Assembly (NCBI GenBank): GCA_964555055.1
Contig: CAZKQW010000019.1
Span: forward strand, 1 to 21,462
Direction: 5' to 3'
DNA from: GCA-016699445 sp964555055
Lineage (GTDB): Bacteria; UBA10199; JACPAL01; GCA-016699445
DNA length: 21,462 nucleotides
Under the pieces are notes generated by a model. The model did no database searches and had not been told where the DNA came from. It saw only the letters and a list, made by a program, of their open reading frames with translations. The translations under genes were made by a program, and so were the position numbers. Of this stretch, positions 14,009 through 21,462 are shown in pieces. Position 1 is the stretch's first letter; the number at the start of each line of letters is the position of its first letter.

Positions 14009-15601
14009 ATGAAAGCGCGCCGATTCAAAGTTCAGGGTTTTTCCGAAGGTGTCGATGGTATCATCGAACAATTTGGGATCCCTAATTCTTTTCCCAAAAA
14101 AGTCATAGAAGAATCCCAAAAGCTCTTGTCTCCCGACGAAGCCGAATTTTCAAGACGCCGGGATCTGCGTTCGGAAATCATCGTCACGATCGATGGAGAG
14201 ACGGCTAAGGATTTCGATGACGCGGTGGGCGTTACTCGAACTCTAGAAGGAGGTTTCCGGCTCACGGTTTCGATCGCGGATGTAAGCCACTATGTGACCC
14301 CTGGCAGTTTTTTGGATCAAGAAGCCCATTACAGGGGTAATAGCGTCTATTTCGCGGACCGTTGCATTCCGATGTTACCGGAAAAACTTTCCAATGACTT
14401 GTGCAGTTTGGTGCCCCATCAGCCTCGGTTGACGTTTACCGCCGAAATGGTCTTCGATAGAGAGGGAAGAAGAATCATGGAAAGCTTTTACCCGAGTGTC
14501 ATCCGCAGCGCGGCACGATTGACCTACACGGAAGTGAAAATGATGTTGGTCGATAAGAAGGAGAACGTTAGGGAAAAATACGATGCTGTCGTGCCCACCT
14601 TGGAAACATTATTTGAACTGGCGGGGCTGATAATGAAGGTGCGCAGCCAGCGCGGGAGTATTGACTTCGACCTGCCCGAATCCCAGATCGTCTTCGGGGA
14701 CGCCGAGGGAAACGCCACGGACGACCTCGAAGAGGTGGGTATCCAGAACATCGTCAAAGCCGAGCGCAATCTCGCGCACCGGATGATCGAGGAATTCATG
14801 ATAGCCGCCAACGAAGCGGTGGCGGAATTTATCTCTTTTAAAGAAATTCCTTCTCTGTATCGAGTGCATAATCCCCCCGAAAACGATCGGGTGAAGGACT
14901 TCGCGCTCTTACTTCATAACCTCGGTTACAATTACTCCCTACGAAAACCATCGGATCCGAAGACATTTGCGGGCGTGCTTCCTTTGGTACGAGGTAAGGC
15001 CGAAGAAAGGCTTGTGAATACAATCCTACTACGAACTATGAATCGAGCCGTTTATTCGTCGAATAACGACGGCCATTTCGGCCTGGCCTCCGAGTGCTAC
15101 ACGCACTTCACTTCGCCGATCCGACGTTACCCGGACCTCGTCGTCCATCGGTCGTTACGGCAGGCTCTGGGATTGACGAAGCCCAGGAACACGGGCCCGA
15201 AGACGCCGAAGAGGGAAAAGAAAAACCGCAAGAAGGCCCACGACGCGATGGAGCCCGTGGCGAGGCATTGTTCGGAGACGGAACGCGCCGCCATGAAAGC
15301 CGAATGGGCGTCGCGCGACCTGGCGGCGTGTCTTTTCATGAGCGACAAGGTGGGTGAGGAATTCGGCGGTACGGTTTCGAACCTGACGAAGTTCGGGGTT
15401 TTTGTCGAATTCGACGATTTTTTCCTGGAGGGACTGGTTCCTTTACGGCTCCTTCAAGACGACCATTACATCTTCCACGAAAAAGCCCATGTCCTCATCG
15501 GCCGCAAAACCAAAAAACGCATCCAAGTCGGTCACCGCGTCCGGGTGAAGGTGGTCCATATCAACCTGGAAAAGCGGTGGATCGATCTCAGCCTCGTCTA
15601 A
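14009..15601 (+). CDS. rnr: RNase II/R-family exoribonuclease without N-terminal cold-shock domains
   Basis: This 530-aa 3'-5' exoribonuclease degrades structured RNA processively. The RNB catalytic domain has the acidic cluster DGETAKDFDDAV (Asp62, Asp68, Asp70 and Asp71, equal to the four metal-binding Asp of RNase R), IADVSHYVTPGSFLDQEAHY, RGNSVYFADRCIPMLPEKLS and HFTSPIRRYPDLVVHR. An S1 domain follows (about 450-530: EFGGTVSNLTKFGVFVEFDD). The protein begins where RNase R has its linker (IIEQFGIPNSFP, equal to the region before the RNB domain). The two cold-shock domains and HTH found in typical enzymes of about 700-800 aa are absent, as is the basic C-terminal tail. An in-frame TAA at 13997 rules out extension, and the upstream 107 bp contain no cold-shock coding. 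No clear Shine-Dalgarno. Confidence 0.85.
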   Translation: MKARRFKVQGFSEGVDGIIEQFGIPNSFPKKVIEESQKLLSPDEAEFSRRRDLRSEIIVTIDGETAKDFDDAVGVTRTLEGGFRLTVSIADVSHYVTPGSFLDQEAHYRGNSVYFADRCIPMLPEKLSNDLCSLVPHQPRLTFTAEMVFDREGRRIMESFYPSVIRSAARLTYTEVKMMLVDKKENVREKYDAVVPTLETLFELAGLIMKVRSQRGSIDFDLPESQIVFGDAEGNATDDLEEVGIQNIVKAERNLAHRMIEEFMIAANEAVAEFISFKEIPSLYRVHNPPENDRVKDFALLLHNLGYNYSLRKPSDPKTFAGVLPLVRGKAEERLVNTILLRTMNRAVYSSNNDGHFGLASECYTHFTSPIRRYPDLVVHRSLRQALGLTKPRNTGPKTPKREKKNRKKAHDAMEPVARHCSETERAAMKAEWASRDLAACLFMSDKVGEEFGGTVSNLTKFGVFVEFDDFFLEGLVPLRLLQDDHYIFHEKAHVLIGRKTKKRIQVGHRVRVKVVHINLEKRWIDLSLV

Positions 15602-15624
15602 ATAAAGAAAGTCCTCCAAACACC

Positions 15625-15661
15625 TTGACTCTTTAGGGAGGCGCCCCTAAAATTTCCCCTT
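15625..15661 (+). promoter_or_regulatory. Strong sigma70 promoter of zapA with spacer palindrome
   Basis: TTGACT at 15625-15630, exactly 17 bp, then TAAAAT at 15648-15653. The spacer carries TTTAGGG (15632-15638) and CCCTAAA (15645-15651), a perfect seven-base inverted repeat reaching into the -10. It could be an operator. The expected transcript start (about 15660-15662) coincides with the GTG of zapA, so the mRNA would be leaderless or nearly so. Confidence 0.7.
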
Positions 15662-15937
15662 GTGAGTCAAGTACATACCATCACATTGTTGAATCAAAAG
15701 TTGAGTCTCCGCTCCGATCATAGCGCGGAGCAAGTCCAAGCGATTTCTAGCTTCGTGAACGGAAAGCTTCAGGAAGTGATGGATAAACTCCATAATGTTT
15801 CCTCCCTCAATGCGGCCTTGATGGTGTGTCTTAATATGGCGGACGAGCTTTTCCAGCAACGGGCGAGCGAGGCCCATGTGAAGGAAAAAGTGAGTAAAAT
15901 TATAGAAAAGATTGAACATCATATAACGAATGGGTAA
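15662..15937 (+). CDS. zapA: Cell-division protein ZapA
   Basis: This 91-aa ZapA promotes FtsZ bundling at the division site. The N-terminal half (VHTITLLNQKLSLRSD) corresponds to the small beta domain of the family. The following helices (EQVQAISSFVNGKLQEVMDK, then LNAALMVCLNMADELFQQRA) form the dimer/coiled-coil part. It ends VSKIIEKIEHHITNG. The GTG start fits the family N-terminus and no longer upstream frame exists. There is no Shine-Dalgarno (AATTTCCCCTT precedes it), in line with a leaderless message from the promoter directly in front. It lies before a structured RNA and 5-formyl-THF cyclo-ligase, the same order (zapA-ssrS-fau) known in many proteobacteria. Confidence 0.85.
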   Translation: MSQVHTITLLNQKLSLRSDHSAEQVQAISSFVNGKLQEVMDKLHNVSSLNAALMVCLNMADELFQQRASEAHVKEKVSKIIEKIEHHITNG

Positions 15938-15983
15938 ACGACTTACCCTGCGTTGTGCGTGATGGGATCATAATTTTGACCTT

Positions 15984-16200
15984 ATGAGATACTTTTGGGA
16001 GCTGTCCCTGCCGGTCGTGTGCAAGCCCTGTGTTTACATGGGGAAGCCTAAAGCCGGCATATGGTTCCCCCTTTTAAAAAGAGGTCATAAAGTATTTTTC
16101 CACACGGCAAAGGCAGGGTTTGAATGTCTCCCCTCAAAACCGGGGGACAGGTCCTTGAGGAGAGACATTCTGTCCCGCAGGAGATCGACTCGTGCGGGAG
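15984..16200 (+). ncRNA. ssrS: Structured ncRNA, candidate 6S RNA (ssrS)
   Basis: The 416-bp gap between zapA and the cyclo-ligase gene carries strong RNA structure and no plausible protein gene. A long closing stem pairs CCCTGCC (16006-16012) with GGCAGGG (16112-16118) and GTCGTGTG (16014-16021) with CACACGGC (16101-16108), 15 pairs with one small internal loop. A terminal stem-loop pairs GGGGAA-G-CC (16040-16048) with GGTTCCCC (16063-16070). What is left between is a large open bubble. Closing stem, bubble and terminal hairpin are the 6S plan, and GTGTGCAAGCCC resembles the E. coli 6S 5' strand. The zapA-ssrS-fau order is established for 6S. The core is about 115 nt, short for 6S, and exact ends are unknown. 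From 16201 to 16353 I see only AT-rich DNA. Confidence 0.55.
16123..16169 (+). other. Long 15-pair hairpin next to the 6S candidate
   Basis: AATGTCTC-C-CCTCAA (16123-16137) pairs with TTGAGG-A-GAGACATT (16155-16169), 14 pairs with one C-A mismatch. The 17-nt loop can pair further ACC with GGT. A smaller hairpin CCCGCA/TGCGGG (16174-16179 with 16193-16198) follows. It could be part of the ncRNA or a processing stem. No T-run follows, so it is not a classic terminator. Confidence 0.6.
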
Positions 16201-16353
16201 AGGGTTGGTGGAGTCATGGGGAAATGTAGAGCGATACGAAGGGATTATTTTTTGAAAAATTTTTATTCTTATCGGTTTTTAAATTTTTTTCCAAAAATTT
16301 CATGGCTTTAGTTTAAGCCAAGCCTTTTCCCTCATCATTCCCCGTAAACGATT

Positions 16354-16929
16354 ATGGAGATCCCTTTAGAGAAACGATCTCTGAGGAAGCGCTTATCGTC
16401 CGAAAGGGATCGGATGCCGCGTGCGGACGCGGAAATGCGGAGTCGCCTCATCGCACGGCGGGTTTTGGAGAGCCGCGCATGGTCCGAGGCGAAAAGCGTG
16501 GCGCTGTACGCGCCGATCCGCAATGAGGTCGACACGCGGGATTTGGCCGCGTTCGACTCGAAAAGGATTTATTATCCGAAGGTCCCGAAGTCGGAGCATG
16601 GGAGTTTGGAGTTCTATTCCGTCGCTTCTCTCGCCGAGCTTGAGTTGGGATTTATGGCTAAGATCCCGGAACCGGGCTTAAAGTCGAAACGTTCAAAGGC
16701 GGCGTTAGGAGAAATAGATATCGTCGTCGTCCCGGGAGTGGGTTTTGACGGCGAGGGATACCGGTTGGGTTTTGGAAAAGGTTATTACGATAGGACTTTA
16801 AAGACTTATGAGGGGTTGGTAATTGGGTTGGCTTATGACTTCCAGATCGTGGATCGCTTGCCGCGGGAATCTCATGATGCGCGATGCGATTGGGTCGTGA
16901 GCGAAAGCCGAATCTACCGAAGAGATTAA
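16354..16929 (+). CDS. fau: 5-formyltetrahydrofolate cyclo-ligase
   Basis: This 191-aa enzyme converts 5-formyl-THF to 5,10-methenyl-THF with ATP in the folate one-carbon pool. The N-terminal basic helix RSLRKRLSS, the strand-loop VALYAPIRNEVDT and the nucleotide-binding C-terminal signature VPGVGFDGEGYRLGFGKGYY (then DR) are diagnostic. Length fits the family (about 190-200). The start ATG is the first in frame. It follows the 6S candidate in the usual zapA-ssrS-fau order and ends 27 bp before the rny ATG. No Shine-Dalgarno is obvious. Confidence 0.92.
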   Translation: MEIPLEKRSLRKRLSSERDRMPRADAEMRSRLIARRVLESRAWSEAKSVALYAPIRNEVDTRDLAAFDSKRIYYPKVPKSEHGSLEFYSVASLAELELGFMAKIPEPGLKSKRSKAALGEIDIVVVPGVGFDGEGYRLGFGKGYYDRTLKTYEGLVIGLAYDFQIVDRLPRESHDARCDWVVSESRIYRRD

Positions 16930-16956
16930 CGGATCGGGTTTTTTAAGGAGGTGCTT

Positions 16957-18522
16957 ATGGAAGGGCAGTTGATCGTGGTGATTGCCGCTCTCGTGGCCTT
17001 GATCGTGGGCGTGGGCGTCGGCTTTATCTTGAGGAAGGGTGTTTTGGGCCGCGAGATCAAGTCCTCGGAAGAGAGGGCAAAATCGATTTTAGAACAGGCG
17101 GAAAAGAATGCGAAGTCGATCCAAAAAGAGGCCGAGCTTTCCGCCAAGGATATGGCGTTCAAGGCGAAGGTGGCCGCTGACGAGGATGAGAAGAAGCGGC
17201 GTCAGGACCTCTCCGTCATCGAAAAGAGGTTATTATCTAAAGAAGACAATTTAGATCGTAAGCTTGAGCAAATCGAGAGGCGCGAGGCCGATTTGAAAAA
17301 AGCCGACGGGAATTTGGAAAATAAGCGTAAAGAGCTCGCGAGCCTGGAAGGCCGCTACGAGGCTATGATTGAAGAGTCGAAACAGCAGTTGGAGAAAGTT
17401 TCGGGAATGACGGCGGAAGAGGCTAAAAAAATGCTCGTTGAGAGCATGAGCTCCGAGGCCACTCATGAAGCCGCTAAGAGGATCAAGCAGATAGAAGACG
17501 AAGCGAAGGAGCAGGCCGAACACAAATCCCGCAAGATCGTTTCCCTAGCGATCGAGCGTATGGCGGGTGAGTGGGTTCAGGAAGCCGCTGTCGCGGTCGT
17601 AAAGCTCCCATCCGATGACATGAAAGGTCGTGTGATCGGAAGGGAAGGCCGTAATATTCGTTCTTTGGAAGCCGCCACAGGTGTCGATATGATCATCGAC
17701 GACACTCCAGGTGCCGTCGTACTTTCCTCCCATAACCCCATCCGTCGCGAGATCGCGCGCGTCACTCTGGAGCGCTTGCTGACCGATGGCCGTATCCATC
17801 CGGCGCGCATCGAAGAGATGATGTCAAAGGTGACGCAAGAAGTGGAGAAAGGCATCCGAGAAGCAGGGCAACAAGCCATCATGGAACTCGATATTCACGG
17901 GATGAATCCTGAGCTCATTCGTCTTCTGGGCGCTTTAAAATACCGTTATAGTTACGCTCAGAACGTCTTGAGGCACTCGATTGAAGTAGGCTTCATGTGC
18001 GGCATCATGGCGGTCGAATTGGGAATGGACCAAAAGATCGCGCGTCGTGCCGGTCTGCTTCATGATATCGGAAAAGCGGTTTCGCATGAAATCGAAGGGT
18101 CGCACGCCGTGATCGGAGGCGAACTTGCCCGTAAATACGGTGAGACGTCCTTGATCGCCCATGCCGTTTGGGCCCACCACGAGGATATTCCGCAGGAAAC
18201 CGTTTTGGACCATTTGGTCGAAGCTGCGGATGCCTTATCGGGTGCTCGACCAGGCGCTCGCATGGAATCGGCCGAAGCTTATATCAAGCGCTTAGAAGAC
18301 CTCGAACGCATCGCAACTTCCTATAATCAAGTCGAAAAAGCTTATGCCATTCAAGCGGGCCGCGAAGTTCGCGTGATGGTCAGCCCTGAGAAGATGAGCG
18401 ACGCGGATTCCGTCATGTTGTCGAAGGATATCGCGAAAAAGATCGAAGCAGAGATGACGTATCCGGGACAAATCCGAGTCACAGTCATTCGTGAGACGCG
18501 CGCGGTGGAGTACGCGAAGTAA
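16957..18522 (+). CDS. rny: Ribonuclease Y
   Basis: This 521-aa membrane-anchored endoribonuclease starts bulk mRNA decay. An N-terminal transmembrane helix (LIVVIAALVALIVGVGVGFI, about residues 5-24) is followed by a long Lys/Glu-rich coiled coil (about 30-200). Then comes a KH domain with the GRxIGREGRN signature (MKGRVIGREGRNIRSLE), and an HD hydrolase domain with LLHDIGKAVSHEIEGSHAV and the later AVWAHHEDIP. Length matches the family (about 510-520 aa). The ATG at 16957 is chosen because AAGGAGG lies five bases before it; a GTG at 16951 overlaps that site. It is directly followed by ymdB, a pairing known from Bacillus and other bacteria. Confidence 0.95.
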   Translation: MEGQLIVVIAALVALIVGVGVGFILRKGVLGREIKSSEERAKSILEQAEKNAKSIQKEAELSAKDMAFKAKVAADEDEKKRRQDLSVIEKRLLSKEDNLDRKLEQIERREADLKKADGNLENKRKELASLEGRYEAMIEESKQQLEKVSGMTAEEAKKMLVESMSSEATHEAAKRIKQIEDEAKEQAEHKSRKIVSLAIERMAGEWVQEAAVAVVKLPSDDMKGRVIGREGRNIRSLEAATGVDMIIDDTPGAVVLSSHNPIRREIARVTLERLLTDGRIHPARIEEMMSKVTQEVEKGIREAGQQAIMELDIHGMNPELIRLLGALKYRYSYAQNVLRHSIEVGFMCGIMAVELGMDQKIARRAGLLHDIGKAVSHEIEGSHAVIGGELARKYGETSLIAHAVWAHHEDIPQETVLDHLVEAADALSGARPGARMESAEAYIKRLEDLERIATSYNQVEKAYAIQAGREVRVMVSPEKMSDADSVMLSKDIAKKIEAEMTYPGQIRVTVIRETRAVEYAK

Positions 18523-18523
18523 C

Positions 18524-19312
18524 ATGAAGCTGCTTTTCATCGGCGATGTTTTCGGGGAACCGGGCCGCTTAGCGATCAAAAATTGTTTGCCGGCTCTGCG
18601 TCAAGAGTGGAGAGTCGATTTCGTCATCGCCAATGCAGAAAACGCTGCTCATGGGAAGGGTGTCACCCCTCGAATGATCGAAGAAATGCAATCCTACGGC
18701 GTGAATGCTTTTACGTCAGGAAACCACATTTGGGACCAAAAGGAAATCATTCCATACCTATCGCGCACAAAGCTTCTGACGCGCCCCGCGAACTATTCAC
18801 CAGAAGCGCCGGGGCAGGGATCCTTACTTTTTGAAGTGTATTCCGGTGTGAAGGTCGCCGTTATCAATGTGGAAGGCCAACGCTTCATGCCATCCGCGAA
18901 TGATTCTCTGTTCCGCGCCGTCGATCGTGAGATCGATCGTTGGCGGGGTCAGGCGGATTTTTACTTCGTAGATATCCATGCGGAAGCCACGAGCGAAAAA
19001 CGGATGATGGGATGGTATCTGGATGGTCGCGTCGCTGCTGTCGTCGGCACACACACTCATGTGCAAACGGCCGACGAGGAAATCTTACCAAAAGGCACCG
19101 CCTTTTTGACGGATGCGGGTATGACGGGTCCTTATGATTCGGTTATCGGCATGCAAAAGGAAGCCGCACAGACGCGTTTGGTGAAGCAGATGCCAGCGCA
19201 TTTCGAACCCGCAAAGGGTGACGTGCGTTTTTGCGGCGCTGTGATCGACATCGACGAATCGAAAGGCAAGGCGACGCGGATCCATCGCATACAGCAAAGA
19301 GTGACGTTATGA
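18524..19312 (+). CDS. ymdB: YmdB-family metallophosphoesterase
   Basis: This 262-aa binuclear metallophosphoesterase is YmdB-like. Family members hydrolyse 2',3'- or 3',5'-cyclic nucleotides and affect biofilm or motility decisions together with RNase Y. Motifs: GDVFGEPGR (metal Asp8), NAENAAHGKG, SGNHIWDQ, FVDIHAEATSEK and VGTHTHVQTADEE. The start one base after the rny stop (TAACATG) and the ATGA overlap with tyrS show the operon rny-ymdB-tyrS. The open frame reaches 18491, but the ATG at 18524 gives the standard N-terminus MKLLFIGDVFG. Confidence 0.92.
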   Translation: MKLLFIGDVFGEPGRLAIKNCLPALRQEWRVDFVIANAENAAHGKGVTPRMIEEMQSYGVNAFTSGNHIWDQKEIIPYLSRTKLLTRPANYSPEAPGQGSLLFEVYSGVKVAVINVEGQRFMPSANDSLFRAVDREIDRWRGQADFYFVDIHAEATSEKRMMGWYLDGRVAAVVGTHTHVQTADEEILPKGTAFLTDAGMTGPYDSVIGMQKEAAQTRLVKQMPAHFEPAKGDVRFCGAVIDIDESKGKATRIHRIQQRVTL

Positions 19313-20514
19313 GTTGGGATATTCAACGACATTTAGAAGTGATCAAGCGGGGCGCCATGGAGCTTATTTCCGAGCCCGAACTCATTGAAAAACTCAAAGA
19401 AGGAAGGCCTCTGCGGGTCAAGGCCGGATTCGACCCCACAGCCCCCGATCTCCATCTAGGCCATACCGTCCTCATCCAGAAACTGAAGCAGTTCCAGGAT
19501 TTGGGCCATCACGTCCTTTTCTTAATCGGGGATTTCACGGCACGCATCGGAGACCCGACGGGACGTAATGAAATGCGCCCTCCTTTATCCGAGGAAGAGA
19601 TTCAGAGGAACATCCAGACCTACCAAGCTCAAGTATTCAAGATCCTCGATCCCCAAAAGACGGAAGTGGTCTTCAACGTTTCCTGGCTCGGGAAATTATC
19701 CAGCATCGAAATGATTCGTTTGGCTTCGAAGCAAACCGTCGCGCGCATGCTGGAAAGGGACGACTTCGAGAAAAGGTATAAAGGCGGCACTCCGATTTCG
19801 ATCCACGAGTTCTTATATCCTTTGTTGCAAGGCTACGACTCGGTCGCCCTCAAAGCGGACGTCGAGATCGGCGGCAGAGACCAAAAATTTAACCTTTTGA
19901 TGGGCCGTGAGCTTCAAAAGGACGAAAAGCAGAAGCCTCAGGTCATCCTGACGATGCCGCTCTTGGTGGGAACGGACGGCGTCCAGAAGATGAGTAAGTC
20001 GTATGGAAACTCCATCGCGATCATGGAGCCCGCGAACGACATGTTCGGAAAGGTCATGTCGATCCCCGATACCACCATGTGGGATTATTATGAGCTGCTT
20101 TCCGACGCTGAGATTTCAGAAATCAGATCGATGAAGTCACGCCTGGAAAAAGGCGAGCTTCATCCTCGGGACTTGAAGGCCGCGCTGGCCCAAGAGATCG
20201 CGCGCCGTTTCCACGGTGAAGAGGCGGCTTTAAAGGCTCGGGAGAACTTCGATAAGGTTTTCAAGGGGGGTGGTATTCCGGAGGATGTAGAGACCGTGGT
20301 CCTGAAAAAGGAAGAGGGTGATGTTCTTGTGAGTGAAATCATCTACCAATTGAAAATGGTCGAAAGTAAAACGGAAGCTCGCCGCCTGATCCAGCAAAAT
20401 GCGGTAACGATTAATGAAGAGAAATGTACGGGAACAGAGCCTAAAATCACGCGTTCCGGTAGCTATGTGATCAAAGTCGGGAAGCGCCGATTTAAAAAGT
20501 TAGACTTCGCTTGA
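19309..20514 (+). CDS. tyrS: Tyrosyl-tRNA synthetase
   Basis: This 401-aa class I enzyme charges tRNA-Tyr. The HIGH-type motif is HLGHT (49-53) and the KMSKS loop is at 227-231. DFTARIGDPTGRNEMRPPLS and YPLLQGYDSVALKADVEIGG are typical of the type-2 bacterial TyrRS (TyrZ-like, as in Haemophilus), and the C-terminal S4 domain (about 335-401) binds the tRNA. The ATG at 19309 overlaps the ymdB stop by four bases; the longer open frame from 19231 is not used. Its TGA lies inside the TTGACA of the first rRNA promoter, so the operon ends directly against the rrn promoter region. Confidence 0.95.
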   Translation: MSWDIQRHLEVIKRGAMELISEPELIEKLKEGRPLRVKAGFDPTAPDLHLGHTVLIQKLKQFQDLGHHVLFLIGDFTARIGDPTGRNEMRPPLSEEEIQRNIQTYQAQVFKILDPQKTEVVFNVSWLGKLSSIEMIRLASKQTVARMLERDDFEKRYKGGTPISIHEFLYPLLQGYDSVALKADVEIGGRDQKFNLLMGRELQKDEKQKPQVILTMPLLVGTDGVQKMSKSYGNSIAIMEPANDMFGKVMSIPDTTMWDYYELLSDAEISEIRSMKSRLEKGELHPRDLKAALAQEIARRFHGEEAALKARENFDKVFKGGGIPEDVETVVLKKEEGDVLVSEIIYQLKMVESKTEARRLIQQNAVTINEEKCTGTEPKITRSGSYVIKVGKRRFKKLDFA

Positions 20515-20637
20515 CAAAAAAGAAAACGTGTATATTTTGCACAAAGTTTTTTGACATAGAGCTTCAGCAACGGGTCATGAAATCTTTTTGAAGTTTTTCA
20601 AAGTAGTTTCTTGACAGACCACCAAAGCTTCTATACT
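20511..20637 (+). promoter_or_regulatory. Tandem rRNA promoters
   Basis: Three exact TTGACA hexamers occur at 20511, 20551 and 20611. The first has TATTTT 16 bp later (20533-20538). The third has TATACT 15 bp later (20632-20637). The second lacks a clear -10. Multiple strong sigma70-type promoters ahead of the 16S gene are normal for rrn operons. The first hexamer contains the tyrS stop codon. Confidence 0.65.
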
Positions 20638-20716
20638 ACCGCACCTCCTTTCGTATGGTTTATCGGTTTTTTACGAGAATTCGAAGGGGATCATTTGAAA
20701 AATTCGCTAATTTTTT

Positions 20717-20757
20717 AACCTTAGAGATAAGGTTGTAATTTTTGCGCTCTTTGAAAA
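20717..20757 (+). promoter_or_regulatory. boxB-boxA antitermination leader of the rrn operon
   Basis: AACCTTA-GAGA-TAAGGTT (20717-20734) is a perfect seven-pair hairpin with a GAGA tetraloop (boxB-like). Twenty-odd bases later comes GCGCTCTTTGAAAA (20744-20757), which matches the boxA consensus core CTCTTTRAAAA. These are NusB/NusE-type antitermination signals before 16S. The remaining leader to 20905 holds no gene. Confidence 0.75.
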
Positions 20758-20905
20758 CTAAATAGTATGCACCAGTTAAGACCCTAAAATTCTTTTTTAA
20801 GTAGTTGTAATTAGCATATGAACAACTCGCTTTCCGAAGTTTCTTTTTCGCGAACTCTAAAAGGACGCGTTGCGGGGAATGACGGAAGGCACCAGTTGAT
20901 AAATT

Positions 20906-21462
<557 letters not shown>

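Noticed and set aside
15984..16200. tmRNA, SRP RNA, RNase P RNA or a THF riboswitch as an alternative to 6S
   Set aside because: None of their conserved core sequences that I looked for is present; the locus order favours 6S.
15984..16229. 81-codon frame between zapA and fau
   Set aside because: Overlaps strong RNA stems, has no ribosome-binding site and no protein-like pattern; treated as ncRNA.

Overview
The window looks like a chromosomal segment of a Gram-negative, deltaproteobacterial-grade bacterium. This rests on the 16S rRNA 5' end, on TonB-like and signal-peptide proteins, and on RNase Y/YmdB, UbiB and RecO housekeeping genes. A Bdellovibrionota or UBA10199-like lineage is my inference; I could not run a 16S comparison. 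Housekeeping genes are moderately GC-rich with Shine-Dalgarno sites or ATGA-type start/stop overlaps. An accessory island in the middle is clearly more AT-rich.

Layout, left to right. An AT-rich orphan gene (44-601) is followed by a tight plus-strand run: mtnP (methylthioadenosine phosphorylase), a PfkB sugar/nucleoside kinase, a short RodZ-like HTH protein, recO, a UbiB/ABC1 kinase and a TonB-like protein (635-5943). Most of these genes overlap or nearly touch. An accessory stretch follows (5944-8470). It holds an AT-rich membrane-protein gene broken twice, by a frameshift at an A6 run and by an 801-bp IS-derived element (TIRs, CTAA target duplication, internally deleted transposase). It then holds a minus-strand brnT-brnA toxin-antitoxin pair with an NTF2-like gene behind it. 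Next come a THEM6-like thioesterase under a perfect TetR-type palindrome, and two large minus-strand genes of unknown function (410 aa, and a 778-aa protein with several HTH-like units).

The region 12927-13901 (minus strand) carries a secreted eight-cysteine repeat protein, tRNA-Leu(CAG), and an acidic zinc-ribbon protein only 13 bp upstream of the tRNA. The right part (14009-20514) is RNA metabolism, division and translation. It runs through a short RNase R-like exonuclease, zapA from a strong and apparently leaderless promoter, a structured ncRNA in the classical 6S position, 5-formyl-THF cyclo-ligase, rny, ymdB and tyrS. The window ends in an rRNA operon with tandem promoters, a boxB-boxA antitermination leader and the first ~557 nt of 16S rRNA.

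Points most worth a second look: the 778-aa multi-HTH protein with its 410-aa neighbour; the doubly broken membrane gene whose frame is restored when the IS is removed; the zapA-ncRNA-fau locus; the RNase R without cold-shock domains; and the brnTA operon with a third gene and a nested operator.
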